Source: Annona cherimola (taxonomy: Eukaryota; Streptophyta; Magnoliopsida; Magnoliales; Annonaceae). From it: DNA of 64,000 nucleotides. Positions 48,157 to 60,097 of this stretch are shown piece by piece. Under the pieces are notes generated by a model. The model had not been told where the DNA came from, did no database searches, and saw only the letters and a program-made list of their open reading frames with translations. Both the position numbers and the translations under genes were made by a program. The stretch's first letter is position 1. Each line of letters begins with the position of its first letter. Where the stretch lies: assembly GCA_030490835.1 (NCBI GenBank), contig CM059975.1:58209174-58273173 (forward strand), in the 5' to 3' direction.

Positions 48157-49621
48157 TTGTTGCCTTTTGCACCGTTAATTGCCACCTAATAATTATATTA
48201 TATATTTACAATTTTATCATTTAATTGTTGGATTAATCCTAGCCATTCATCTCATCCTTAGCTGCTATCTTTTGATTTTTTCCCATTTGACTTTGTTACA
48301 CCCTAACCTAGCTGTCCACGTTTCTTTATGAGTTGCTTTTCATTTATTTCTTTTGCATTTTTTTAATTTCATGAAAATGCCATAATTTCCATGGCTAGGA
48401 CACATTCAAAGGGGCTGCCCTCTAATTAATCTCTCACTTTTCTTTAGTTGACTTATTCCTTACTCAAATGCATGACATGATGACACCTCAAAAGTGGGTC
48501 ATCAAAGTCCACTCTTACATTTATGATAATTGACTTTTGGTGTTAAAAAGTCAATAGTAATTAAGGGGATTAATCATGACATGACCTATCCTTAAATAAA
48601 GTGTGGTTTAGAGTTCTCTAATAAGATTTTCTATAATCAAATCCATTCATATAACAAAACACTTCAACTTAGATATACGTAAAAAATTTCATCTTCAAAT
48701 GATGACTATATGATAAGATATCAACTAAATGAAATAAATTCACTAAATATCATGTAACTCAAATCAACTTACCCCTTTCCATTCATAATTTTCATAATCC
48801 AAACCATTCATCATGTTGGACATGCAAACTTAGACTTTCCTCAACAATTTCATGTCAATCCACCTTGTATATCATAAGATATGAATAAATCAAATAATTA
48901 ATCATTAATAAAATGAAAATATAGTATTAATTACCATGTCACCTCACCATTCTCTACTCTTAGTTTGTCTTTTAGTGGAAGCTTCCTCCTTTGTCACTTA
49001 GTGGCACAACTTTTCAAGTAAATCAAAATTGATTATCTTAATCACTTTGCTTAATTGGTTGCCCTAATCTCATTCATTTAAATCAAAGAACATATAGTTT
49101 TAATCGTTTTCCACTAATTTTCGATTCCTCATGTGGGTTACACCTATACCCTTCATTTTATAAAATTTTCAAATCTCATTCTTATACAAGCTCTAAACTA
49201 CCTTCATTAAGCCTATAGCCGAGGTTTCACATATAGTTTCGAATTGTAATATTGAAGATTAATTTGTATGTTAGATATTCTTGTGCATATGTTATATGAT
49301 AAGTAATGAGTTGTATATTATATATTGATATGTGGTCCATCAATGTATGGCCTGTTGAGGCTTTATTGATACATTTAGGAATTGTAAATGTATATTTTAC
49401 CTCAACTAAGATATCAATGATGGAAATAATTATAGTTTAATTAATTTTGCTATCATATATCTAATTGATAAATTAGTTGTGGATATCTAGGGTTGCTACA
49501 GGTGGATTTTTATATACATTTGGTCCTTTATGTTTAGAATTATAGTAGATCCTTGGGAGATGCTGCCGGATCTCTACCATGGCAACCGTCGATTCGGGGA
49601 GGTGGCCAGCAGGGTGCTACA

Positions 49622-51639
49622 ATCATTAACTAATAGTTGCTCTCTCCATTTGTGTAGTCTTGTTATGTTTGGTAGCTTTTAATATTAGAAAAATAAACTA
49701 AGTTTCATGCTTATGTCTCCTTAATGCTTAATCTTATTATTGGATCATCAAATCTTGCTTGGTTTAACTTGAATTATACTAAATTGATAATACATAAATT
49801 GATTCAACTTATTTTATACATATATAAAAAAAACAGTTTACTAGAAAATTTCATACTAAGGTATGTGGTAAATATCCTTTAAAAAGTTATTAAATTATGA
49901 TCAATTAAATTTTAAAGGTTCAAAATTTATGTTTACATCACATATAAGTCATTAACATTATCATACCCTACTTTAACCATCAAATTAATGGTTGAATTTA
50001 ATTATTAAGGGTCGTACCTAGCTGTCCGGCAGGATGCTGAAAATAAGCCTGTTGTGTCCCAAAAAGACCCCCTAAACGTCATTATTTTGAAAAAATTTCA
50101 ACATAATTTGATGAAGATATTATTGATTTACTAAAATGTCTTTAAAAAGCATTGTCTTTAGGATACTTCTACTAAAATAATTAAATCATCATAATATAAC
50201 ATTTATAATCATGGTCCAAATCATTCATTTGAGAAAAACTATATGTAGGATAAATAAATAAATAGTCTAAGACCATTACCCTTTTGCTAATCTTTCTTGT
50301 CTATCACTATTACTTTGTTCCTTTCTTCTGTTTCTTCTCCTTTCACCCATCCTTACATGTACATTTAATAGCCCTCAAGTTTGCACCAATGGGAGAACTC
50401 CATGTACAAATTACTTGAATTCAGTCTACCCCGCCTTGTTGGATTTTATCTTGCCATGTGGCAAATCCAATGCATCGATTTACTCCCTTATCCATCTAGA
50501 ATTGTCTCTAATTGATGCGACATCTGAATCCAACTCAAATTTGCTTATTATAGTTGATGATGACCCACTTGTGATGCTCTCAATTGGTAAGCCTAAGCTG
50601 AAATCTATGTTGACCACTTAATTTTCAATAATTTTTATTTCTATATTTTTCTCCCAATACCATCATACTGTATATGGATGAATTCAAAATTTCATATTAT
50701 TTTTAATGATATAATTTTTTAAAATTTATCTAATCATTAAATATATTTTAAAGAATTAAATCAGAATTATTTCTACTTCCGTCATAGTATGGAAATCAAG
50801 TATACCTTCACTATTTTTCAAATATCTTTCTTATTTTAAGTTCAATGTAGTAATTCTTTTTTGTTAGAAAGTAGACTTTGAGAGATTTCAAATGACACTA
50901 GTTTCATATTATTTGGACTTATATATAATATTTTGTAACTTTTAAAGTCCGTTGTTATATAGTTTTTTGCTACTTTGCAACTTTACCATAATTTATGTAA
51001 AAATTCTAGAATTCTTCTTTTCTAATATCTAGAATTTTTGAGAATTTCAAGAAAGTTAGCTTGATCATATTTCTTTCATTTAAACTCATTTTTATATTTT
51101 TTTTATATTTTCTTTATTTATATGGTTTTTGTCTTTCCTTTTATTTTGTTTTAATATAATTCATTGTGAATTCTTCCACTCATTTTTCTTACAATATTAT
51201 TCATTTTTACTAGTTTATTGTCTTATAAGTCTTTAAAATAAAAATTATATATTTCTTAAACATATGATAAATAAATTTTAGTCTCTAACTAAATCATATT
51301 TTAATATAAAAATAATGTAAATAAGAGATTAACTTACTCAATCATTACCTTCTCTCCTCCTCCTCCTCTTTCTTCTTCCTTTTCTAGTTTTTTCTTCTCC
51401 TCCTTTTTTTGGACCATTTAATTTCTATTAATTAAATTAATTAATATACTTTGCTATTATTCCATTCAACAATAGTAATTATCACTATTTATTTATTAAT
51501 TATCTCTTTCCTTACTTAATAATTTTAGGATATTAATAAAATTCTTACTTTTAATATTTTAATGTCCAAAATTTTTTCTTTTATATATACTGCATGTTTA
51601 GCGTTGCAAATTTAAAAATTGTAGGTGTTACATTAAACC
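49622..51639. other. AT-rich stretch with no identified gene
   Basis: No family-level protein match in any frame. 50000-50060 is a short GC-richer piece (GTCCGGCAGGATGC). The 68-codon frame at 50415-50621 shows no recognisable motif. 51355-51420 is a pyrimidine microsatellite (CTCCTCCTCCTC, TTCTTCTTCC). It may be old intergenic DNA or highly decayed elements. Confidence 0.5.
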
Positions 51640-52140
51640 TTTAAGACTAAGATATCTTAAAGGTTCAACTTTTGATTTAATAGGATACTCAAATACAAAT
51701 TTTGTTGGATATAAAGTAGATAGAAAAATACAAGTGGCACTTGTCAATTCCTTAATAGCATATTGGCATCTTGATTTTCAAGAAAACAACCAATGTTGTT
51801 CTATCTACTGCAAAAGCTAAGTATATAATTGTAGGAAATTGTTGTGTACACTGCAAGAAACAACAACTAAAACATTATAGACTTAGATATAGAAATATTC
51901 CAATTAAACGTGATAATATAAGTGTGATTTGTCTAAGTAAAAATCCAATTCTATATTTTAGAACCAAACACATAAACGTTATGCATATTTCATAAGAGAG
52001 CATGTTGAAAATCATTATATATGTTTAGAATATGTTAAAACAAAAGAAAATTTGTTGATATATTCACTGAACCTTTACCAACCAAATCATTTTATAGCAA
52101 TGCCATATCATTTTTCATATCAACATGGCCTAAGCCAAAG
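51640..52140 (+). pseudogene. Ty1/copia RNase H relic
   Basis: RNase H end of copia pol. The + strand reads, with small frame changes, RYLKGSTFDLIGYSNTNFVG then YKVDRK. It continues VVLSTAKAKYIIVGNCCVHC, KQQLKHYRLRYRNIPIKRDN and SVICLSKNPILYFRTKHI, the usual order of plant copia RNase H. In the intact family the D-A-D and STAEAEY motifs would be present; here they read N-T-N and STAKAKY. The end (about 52040-52110) keeps KTKENLL-like and EPLPTKSF-like codons. The upstream RT is missing. Similar lineage to the - strand relic at 7780-9288 but opposite orientation. Confidence 0.8.
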
Positions 52141-52750
52141 CTAATGTGACCTAATGCAAAAGGAAAGGAATCAAGAGAGTTCTGTGATTACCGTGGACCC
52201 AACCACAGCGTCCAAAACTATTAACAATGACAGGACGAAATTAAGAAGCTAATTCAAAGATTCTCCCTCAAGTAGTACACATCCATATCAACCTTAGATA
52301 GATTATTCATTTGGGACAACCAGCCTACTCTCAGAACCCTCAACACTATACATGACAAGCATGTAGCTGAAGGTTGATGATGTTGGGCAACATGTTTACG
52401 CTACACGGTTAGTCTCATCCAGTCTTTCTTCCTAACACCCTGAAGAAGATACAAACTTTACCTACTTTCGTAAGCTAATACAAAAGGATAGAACATCCTC
52501 ATGATGACACGATGTCCATAAAAGTGGCTATTGCAAAATTTAAAGAAAATTGAATCATGGTAGACACCAATAACTTTATTGACATATTGTTTATGCATTA
52601 CTTTCACCAAATAAACATCTTAAAGAAGCAATTGAAGGAGATTTCCAACAAAGTTAGCCAACTAGCTTTTCTAATAAGAACTATCACATTACCGCTAATA
52701 TTAGGTAACGACTAAGAAAATGTCACCGCCAACCAAGATATCTTGTAGCA
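52141..52750 (+). pseudogene. Possible gypsy gag-protease trace
   Basis: Very decayed. At about 52500-52610 one frame reads HDDTMSIKVAIAKFKEN then IMVDTNNFIDILFMHYFHQI. This recalls the D-D--V----I--F-V-R-LVDTGSSADIL pattern around the protease active site of Tat-type gypsy elements, with the DTG-like triad changed to DTN. A TLHG-like phrase near 52400 could be gag. Weak; it could be chance. Confidence 0.3.
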
Positions 52751-52754
52751 AACA

Positions 52755-52800
52755 CCCTGTGAAAGTATAATGTGGTTTTGAGTTGCCTCCCATTGACTGA
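52755..52800 (-). other. Gypsy post-pol motif GGGAGGCAACTCAA
   Basis: The - strand reads GACTTTAGTTTCAGTCAATG then GGAGGCAACTCAAAACC. The same type of motif follows the Athila integrase relic at about 33310-33350 and occurs at about 63588-63640. It is a recurrent non-coding motif after pol in Athila/Tat elements. The surrounding - strand DNA (52800-52990, with AATGGGGGTATCCTCTTACA) fits such a 3' region. Confidence 0.45.
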
Positions 52801-53004
52801 AACTAAAGTCATCGTTTATATAAAAGAAAAATTAACTTGTAAGAGGATACCCCCATTGTCCCAAATAAGGAGACAACAATTCATGGGAAGCACTTCCAAG
52901 GCGAAAAAAATGGAAGCAAGGTCATTTTACATCGTGAGTACATTTTCTTCAAAAAATAAGTACGTTTGAATTTTGATAAAATTTATGTTCCAATTTTTCA
53001 AACC

Positions 53005-53492
53005 AAGATATTAAACCTGGAAATCTAGACCATGAGAATAGGCATGATGACCTTGAGGAATTCCATGAACAAACCACAGAACTTAATGGATTCTAATTAA
53101 CTTAATCCCATGAGAATATGTGGTTAAGAAAATTAGGGTACGCTTTGTAGGTTTCGAGAGAAGGTGCAAGGATAACTTAGGGTTTGTTCTCCTTTAACAA
53201 ATAATATTCAGATTAAATCATTATACCACTACCCGTTGCAAAAGACGCATCTAAAATCCTAAATCCTAGGTACTCGCACTCTCGTTTTCTCTACTCGTTA
53301 TAATTTTCAATTTTCTCTTGCCATTTTTCTATTTATTTTCCATTTTATTTACTATATTCTCTTCCATTTTTTATTCCATTTTATATTCAACACGAAAGCG
53401 TTCACAAGCAAAGTTTATATTCCCGAATTCCCTATGGATCAATAATTTATATACTACAATCTACGACCCGTGCACTTGCGGTGAGATTGCGA
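53005..53492 (+). mobile_element. Inverted tail of LTR B
   Basis: The + strand ends in GTGCACTTGCGGTGAGATTGCGAACA, the same 3' end as LTR A read on the - strand (59412). It begins AAGATATTAAACCTGGAAAT, exactly where LTR B (57711-59411, - strand) loses homology. The two parts together make one complete LTR 3' half with about 5 bp overlap. No gag or primer-binding site follows. Confidence 0.8.
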
Positions 53493-55008
53493 ACAATAAG
53501 ATATGGAACTAACCCCCACAAATGTAGAGAAATAATGTCGGTTTACTTCAACATCCTTCGTGTTATTGAAAATTGAGAATAATAGCGTATGCATCTACAA
53601 TTTTTTTGTTAAGACAAGATAATGTGGAAAAAATATGAACTAAAAAAGACAATGATACATGTCAAAGATGCAACTTTCAGTGCCCTTAGAATAGTGATGA
53701 ATTGCGTATATGCTTATTAAATTTCTCATTCTGACATAAGTATACGTGCCGATAAATAAGAAAGTGTGAATAGAGTGTTGATTCATGAGCACTAGATTAA
53801 ACTAATTATATCTCGAAATTTAATTGCCTTTGGTAGGTAGAGAGTTTAATCTATTGATTGAACAAAAATTAAATATTGATAAAAATTTAAATGAGTTAAG
53901 GGCTAGTGGATTGTGAAGAAACGAGTAGGGATTCTCTAAGTTAATTATAGTAGATGGGAAATCTGGAATTCTTGACTTTAAACCATATTGATTTGGTTCA
54001 TTTTCACTTAGTTGTGCAGGGATCTACTAACCTAGGTTCATATATATTTATATACACCTTCCTACGTGTATAGGCCTAGTTTTACCATATCCTATTGCTA
54101 TGTTCCCATGTAAACAAATGTGTTAGGATTGATTAGCTCGTAACGTGTTTAAGATTATACAGGGTTAAATGGTATATTCTTATCCATATTAACATACAAC
54201 CATACTTGAATTAGAAACCTGTGTCATACATATGAGTCTTGTCTAGAATCATCTTTTCCAAGCATGAATCTAGTTACTAGATCATCTTACAAGGTAGCTA
54301 GGCTTGTAAAAAGTAGTAAGCACCACATATACAAGTAAATCTACACAACACAAGTTTACAACAACTATATAATAATATTCAAACCAACAAGAACTAAATC
54401 AACATTATTTAAGAATCAAATCATCTCAATCTCTCATCTCTTGGAGTTTAGCCCAAAAACATGAAATCAAATCTCATAACAAGCATGTTAGATACATCCC
54501 AGCAAAGGAGAAGAAGAAAAATATGTAAAGAAAGAGAAAGACGAGGTAAAACTTGCTAGTTTCCACCACCCAAATTGAATCTTCACTTCACAATCTCCCT
54601 TAGCTTGAAATCTTCCTTTTTCTCCTCTTGTGGCTGCTCTCATGAATCCCCCAACTCTCTCTTTTGAAACCCTATCTATACCCCTTAACAATTGGAGCTC
54701 GCGCATGTGGAAAGTTCCACATGCAGGTCTTCGTTGCTGCGGCCGCTGGACCATTGGTCACAACCTCAACTACACTGGACAGTGGTGGTGCAAATTCTTC
54801 CAAGGCGGTGGACTTCATGGCCGCAGCTTCTAGACCCGTGGCTGCAGCCTCAAGCAGGCTGGAGACTTACTCTTTTGACAGCTTTAAGTGATTTTTTCAT
54901 TCCATCCTCATTTTGGCTTGAAATTACATGGATATTTCTCTCTTTTTTTTATAATAAAAAAGTAAAAATAAGTAAATGCATTTCTAAATGATCAAATGAA
55001 ATTACAAC

Positions 55009-55108
55009 AACTAAAATGAGATGAATTTGAACTAGTGCAACCTAAAATGCATGAAAATAACTAAAATGAAATGTATTTGAACTAGATTCAACCTAAAATG
55101 CATGAAAA
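55009..55108. repeat. Two tandem 50-bp units
   Basis: AACTAAAATGA(G/A)ATG(A/T)ATTTGAACTAG then CAACCTAAAATGCATGAAAA occurs twice in direct succession with few differences. Confidence 0.85.
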
Positions 55109-56960
55109 CCATGCAAGATGTAAGAATTACACAAACAATGAAAACTAATGCAAATTTACATGCTTCTCTTAAACTAGCATTCCAAATGAGCGCAAAATGA
55201 GAGAGAACTCTATTTTCAAAGAGTTATCAAATAGGAAATTCAATATTCACTTACATTGGGGTTTATGATCCCTTCGTGTGCAAGACATTCCATATCTTGT
55301 TGACAAATGTAAAATGTTTGTAATTGAAATACCTTGGCCCTATAGTTAAAGGTGCATATTTTATTAACTTAAGCATTAATACTGATAATTGTCTCATTAA
55401 TGGATCTATTGGTACATCTATAGATGTACTTCATTCGTTGCTCGGTTTGAAGTTTTGGGTCTCCTAATACACATTTAGGGGCTAACATCTTTTAAAAACT
55501 TATGGAAGTAAGTTTTATTTTATTTAGGTAGCGATGATCAAAAGTGTTAGGGTCCTACAATACGGAAGAACCTGTAAACGAAAATCATTCAAATTTAATT
55601 AAGTCCATATGATTTACTTATAATCAATATGAACTTTGCATACTTTCCTTTTATGGAATAAGGGTGCGATCCATGGAGCGTGCTTCCCTGGCCAAGCATA
55701 TATCAATGGCGGCAGATGCCTGCTTTCGCTGAGGACCCATGCATAAACTAGTTCGAAGGAGGCGTCCATTCTCATAACAACATTTGATTTCTGTTCCTAG
55801 TCCATCTCATTTGGGGGTAGAGGGTCAATTTATACTTGGAGTACCTTCGACCGATGTAGTTTTCGCACTTGATACTCAGGATCCTATTTATTTTTAGTTA
55901 TTATATTTGAATAATCAGAAAAGTGGTTAAAATATATTACTGAATTTATAAGATTAAAGGCACTCACCGAAACTCTATGAACATTTTGAAAAGTGCGGTC
56001 AACATGATGTCGCACCATCGTCCTGATGTCCTAAATTGCATGAAAAATGAAACAATGTCGTTTCACAAATGAGACTATTATTCTCGAATAACCTTTCTGA
56101 AAAATTAATCTAAATTATAGATACGTAGAATTAAATGCACGAAACTTCTTATATTTGATTATAGTAGTGTTGGTAAGCGCATTTTATCAGCAACGTCTTG
56201 CACAGTTAGAATATCTCGTCCATTAAATATCAAATAAAAGAATATTTCATCCATTACTTTCGTTACTATGTTAGTTATATGATATTAATATTTAGTGGTC
56301 AATTTGTATGATGGAATCTAGTTGAATTTAAATACAAATACATATGAATTCAGATAAATATAAAAAGAAATTCCCTCAGTCAATTATTACAAGCTTCAGA
56401 TGTGTAGGTCTTTAGAATTAATAAATTTAATTCCCTCAATCATTGGTACAATGTGGTTGAACGGCAGGGAGAATAAAATTTAACGCAGGGAACTCCACAG
56501 ATAGTGAAGTCCAGGTGACATGAGAAAGACTCTTTTAAGATGAGAAAATTAATTTTTTTTTAATAAACTAAGTTAATCAAATAATTATTTCTATCTAGTT
56601 CAAAATATATTTCTTCACCAATCTAAATATTTTTTAAATTAAAGTACATAGTTGTTGTATTTCGCAATTTATATGTTTTAATTACAACTTTATGTATTTA
56701 TTCCAATTATAAGTAATTAATTTTGAGTCTTTCCGTTTCTAATCCGGGCTTCCCGTCAAACGCTTGAATTCATAATTTTAAATTGATTTTTTTCATTTAA
56801 ATCATGAATACAACATTATGATTAAGACTAATATATATAAATTATGTTAATCAAAATAATTATGTCTACGTACTTCAAAAATATATTCGTTCACCAATTT
56901 AGAAATATATTTTTAACTATCATTTCAGAAAGCATAACGGTTATCCGGTTCTATAGGTAG

Positions 56961-57166
56961 AATTAATAGAAAATGCATTAATGTAGTATATTAAATAATT
57001 GTGCTCTATATGAAATAAAAATTATAGTATAAATTGAATATTTTAATTAAAATTAAAACAATTAATTAATAGAAAATGCATTAATGTAGTATATTAAATA
57101 ATTGTGCTCTATACGAAATAAAAATTATAGTATAAATTGAATATTTTAATTAAACTTAAAACAATT
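56961..57166. repeat. Two tandem 103-bp units
   Basis: AATTAATAGAAAATGCATTA through TTTTAATTAAA-TTAAAACA is repeated at a spacing of 103 bp with only two or three substitutions. This indicates a recent duplication in AT-rich DNA. Confidence 0.9.
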
Positions 57167-57710
57167 ATTTATTTCTAAGTGAAAATACTCAAATAAATAT
57201 TGTGTAGGAAATAGGGGAGATGTGTGAACTATACAGGTTTTTACGGATTTAACTCAATCTATTCAGAAAATAAATTTTGTTTATGAGAATAATTTGAAAA
57301 AAGAATAATGTAGATGAAAATTTACATATAACGGGTAGAGCACTCATCTAACAGGTATCTATAAATTAAATGTACATGTAAATTGATACGAAGTTCAAAA
57401 ACTAATCCCTTTATATAGGCATCTTAGCTTAGCCGGTATACCACTTATGTAATGAGCATAATCATTTAACTGAAATTGGTATATATTTTTAATCTACTTT
57501 TATTAAATTTACCTTTTAATTTTGAGATATATAAATTTTACGTTTATTAAATTGACCTTCAACATAATTAACGTTGATATAAAATTAATTGAAGAAGATA
57601 ATTATATTTCATAGAGTTAATTTTTAATTCAAATTGATTTTATTATATTTTTAGATAAATTTTAAAATAAAAAAATTATTTTTCAAACCTGGAATTATGG
57701 AACCTGGAAA

Positions 57711-59411
57711 TCTTGATTATCGTATATTAGGTTTCCACCTCTTGGTTCCATCACCTAATATATAGAATTATGCCAAACTACGGGCCCATGTATAAAACAA
57801 GCATTAAAAATCACAAGATATTAAATTAACAACAATATCCACCATAAATAAATTAAAAACTAATACCATGCTACATTGTACGCATGCTACGTCCTAAACC
57901 CTAGATTTAGGATTTAGCCAAGCACGTTTAAGTCCAAATTAAAATTAAAATCAAAATTCAACTTAAACAAAACAATTAAAAGGGAAAAAGACAGAAAGAC
58001 TTATCGGTTTGAAGCTCACGATGGTGTGTCGGCCGCTCCATGCAACTCGCCACCTCTTGCCCGTGCTCTCCACCTTGCTCTCTCTCTCTTTCTCTAATTT
58101 TCTGCCCTCTCTCTCAAAATTCTTCCGGCTGGAATTTCTCTCCCTGTCGTCTCTCCCCTTTTATTGCTGTCAATAACTGCTTAATAGGTGGGCCCCATAT
58201 TATTCAACGCATCCAAATTGTGTTACAATTGATTGCGCAAACTAGCTAGAAAATCTGGACGGCTTTGACGGTTAGGATCTGATGGATGATGCAGTGGATT
58301 TTGGACGTTGCTGGCATGCTGCTAGACGGTTGTGATCAGCTGGAATTTTGGACCGTGAATGGCTAGATGTTGAAATTAAAATGGACGGCTTGATGGGCTA
58401 GAATTTCCATCCATTAATTTCTGAACGGAGCTGATTATGTGGACGTCAAGCTGTGGAGATAATTTCTCAAATGGACAGCACAAATGACTTGGGCGGTCAG
58501 CTATGGGGCCCACTTTGTTCACCACAATTTGAATTGCGTTAAATCTGATTGCGTAATTCAGCAACTTGGATTTTGAAAGGTTCGAATGCTTTTGAAATTT
58601 CTGATCGTGGTAGGATTTAATTACGTGGACAGCTTAGACAGATGGACGGCTAAAATCGGTTGAGATTAATGGATGACTGCTGTGTATTTTCTGGACGGCC
58701 TGGATTGCTTTGAATGCTTGGGCACTCAACTGGATTGAATGGACATGATGGCTTAAATTTGATGCGGTTAATAGACGGTTGAAGTTAATAGATCTGGAAT
58801 GGACAGTGGCAGATGTTGTTTGGATGCATCTGAAAATGGTAGCCAACTGCTTGGCTTGGACGGTCTTGATTTAATGGGCGATTGATGCATTGAGCTATGG
58901 TCTTTGCTACTGATCGGTGGTTGGTTGAACGGCTCAGAATTAATATGGATGGTGCAGAATGTTTTTTTTTCTGAAGAACATTGCTGATTTGGTGGACAGC
59001 TGCTCGATCATGGCTTGGATTAATCAACGGCCTGGATGCTTTTTTGCACGAATAGTTGATGATGGTGGGCTGGTGATTAGTCGTTGATTTTCTGCATAAA
59101 ATCTAGATGGTGTGGACAGTTTGTGGCCGCTTAGAAGGCTGGACACTTTGATGGCGTGAACCAAAAATTTTGACGGAGCAGATTTATGTGGGGCCCACTC
59201 TCGAACTTGCAAACCTGCATAAAAATATTTAAATGATTAATTCATCAAAATCATTAGTGGGTATCGCTCTAAAAATTTATTTCAAGCCCGTTTAATTTCA
59301 TGACAACAATTAAAATGTAATTTCAAGCCAAAAGATTACAAAAATTATTTCAATAACTTGAAATTAACATTTAATACCTGAATCTTGCAAAACCGCATTT
59401 TAGAGCAAATT
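57711..59411 (-). mobile_element. LTR B, older Athila/Tat-type LTR cut by LTR A
   Basis: On the - strand it enters mid-way at AATTTGCTCTAAAATGCGG (59411), a point about 75 bases into LTR A's own sequence. It then follows LTR A through the GGACGGC-rich domain, GATGGTGTGTCGGCC (58020) and CTAAACCCTAGATTTAGG (about 57897), and stops at CGATAATCAAGAT (57711). The tail is found inverted at 53005-53492. The first 75 bases should lie beyond the right edge, on the far side of the LTR A element. An imperfect TATA (AATAAAAGG) is at about 58157. Confidence 0.85.
58250..59180. repeat. GGACGGC-rich domain of LTR B
   Basis: GGACGGCT/GGACGGTC/GGACAGCT words recur irregularly every 30-80 bp, often followed by TGGATT or TTGAT. 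Spacing is not constant, so it is a word-enriched domain rather than a true tandem array. Confidence 0.7.
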
Positions 59412-60097
59412 TGTTCGCAATCTCACCGCAAGTGCACGGGTCATAGATTGTAGTATATGAATTATCGACCCACAGGGAATTCGGGACTATAAACTTTTCT
59501 TTTGAACGCTTTCGTGTCGAATATGGAGGGAATATAGCAAATAAAATAGAAAAGTGGAAGAGAATATAGTAAAAAAAATGGAAAAGAAATGGAAAAATGG
59601 AAAGAGAAAATTGAAAATTATAACGAGTAGAGAAAACGAGAATGCGAGTACCTAGGGTCTAGAATTTCACATGCGTCTTTTGCAACGTGTAGTGGTATAA
59701 TTATTTAAATCTGGATATTGTTTGTTAAAGGCGAACAAACTCTAATTTATCATTGCACCTTCTCTCAAAACCTACAAGGTGTACCCTAATTTTCTTAACC
59801 ACCTATTCTCATAGGATTAAGTTAATTAGAATCCATTAAGTTTTGTAGTTTGTTCATGGAATTCCTTAAGGTCATCATGTCTATTCTCATGGTCTTAGAT
59901 TTCCAAGTTTAATATCTTGATTATCGTATATTAGATTTCCACATCTCGGTTTCATCACCTAATATATGGGATCATGCCAAAGTACAAGCCCATGTACAAA
60001 GCAAGCATTAAAAATCACAAGATATTAAATTAACAACAATATTCATGATAAATAAATTAAAAACTCATACCACGCTACATTATAAGCATGCTACATC

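Larger units (their letters stand above)
43936..49231 (-). mobile_element. Solo LTR S9 (subfamily 2)
   Basis: On the - strand it starts TGTGAAACCTCGGCTATAGG at 49231 and ends GTGTCGGGGGTAGCACA at 43936. Flanks TATAT (43931-43935) and TATAG (49232-49236) match at four of five bases. Length about 5.3 kb, close to the net length of S1, whose start it shares. TATAAATA is at 48149-48156 (- strand), donor-like GTAAGT at 47998, acceptor-like TCTAG at 46159, donor-like GTAAGC at 46114 and acceptor-like CCCTAG/ATAGGT at 44450. No internal domain. Confidence 0.85.
33937..49621 (+). mobile_element. LTR-like block S6, split by S7 and S9
   Basis: The right end GGTGGCCAGCAGGGTGCTACA at 49621 looks like an LTR end. 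A candidate left end is TGTGTGAGATTTGAATG at 33937, close to where integrase similarity stops. Removing S7 and S9 leaves about 2.7 kb. It contains CTTACTGAGTTTGCCCAACTCATG at about 43797, a phrase shared with the other LTRs (TTATTGAGTTTCGACTCATG). No matching target duplication was found (TTTTT left, ATCAT right), so the left border is uncertain and the block may be a deleted element rather than a clean solo LTR. A leader with GGGTAAAACTG near 34919 follows a CT-rich region. Confidence 0.5.
53493..57690. other. Unclassified stretch inside the proposed inversion
   Basis: No recognisable coding family. 54480-54880 is GC-richer, includes GCTGCGGCCGCTGG at about 54736 and a run of chance frames on both strands. 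55000-55110 and 56961-57166 hold tandem duplications. 55660-55760 has a GC-richer patch (TGGAGCGTGCTTCCCTGG). The remainder is AT-rich. Any element here is too decayed or too unfamiliar to name. Confidence 0.45.

Noticed and set aside
49622..51640. Continuation of the Athila pol gene upstream of the integrase relic.
   Set aside because: No reverse transcriptase or integrase motif is found on the - strand beyond 49621.
53493..53540. Primer-binding site after the LTR tail at 53492, which would make it a 5' LTR with an internal region.
   Set aside because: No convincing complement to a tRNA 3' end and no gag follows; the inversion model explains the fragment better.
54630..54991. Overlapping frames of 67-99 codons in a GC-richer patch as a host gene exon.
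   Set aside because: No motif, three overlapping frames equally open, and no recognisable splice or neighbouring exon; more likely a chance effect of composition.
57325..57360. tRNA-like words GGGTAGAGCACTCATCTAAC.
   Set aside because: No acceptor stem, T-arm or full cloverleaf can be built around it.
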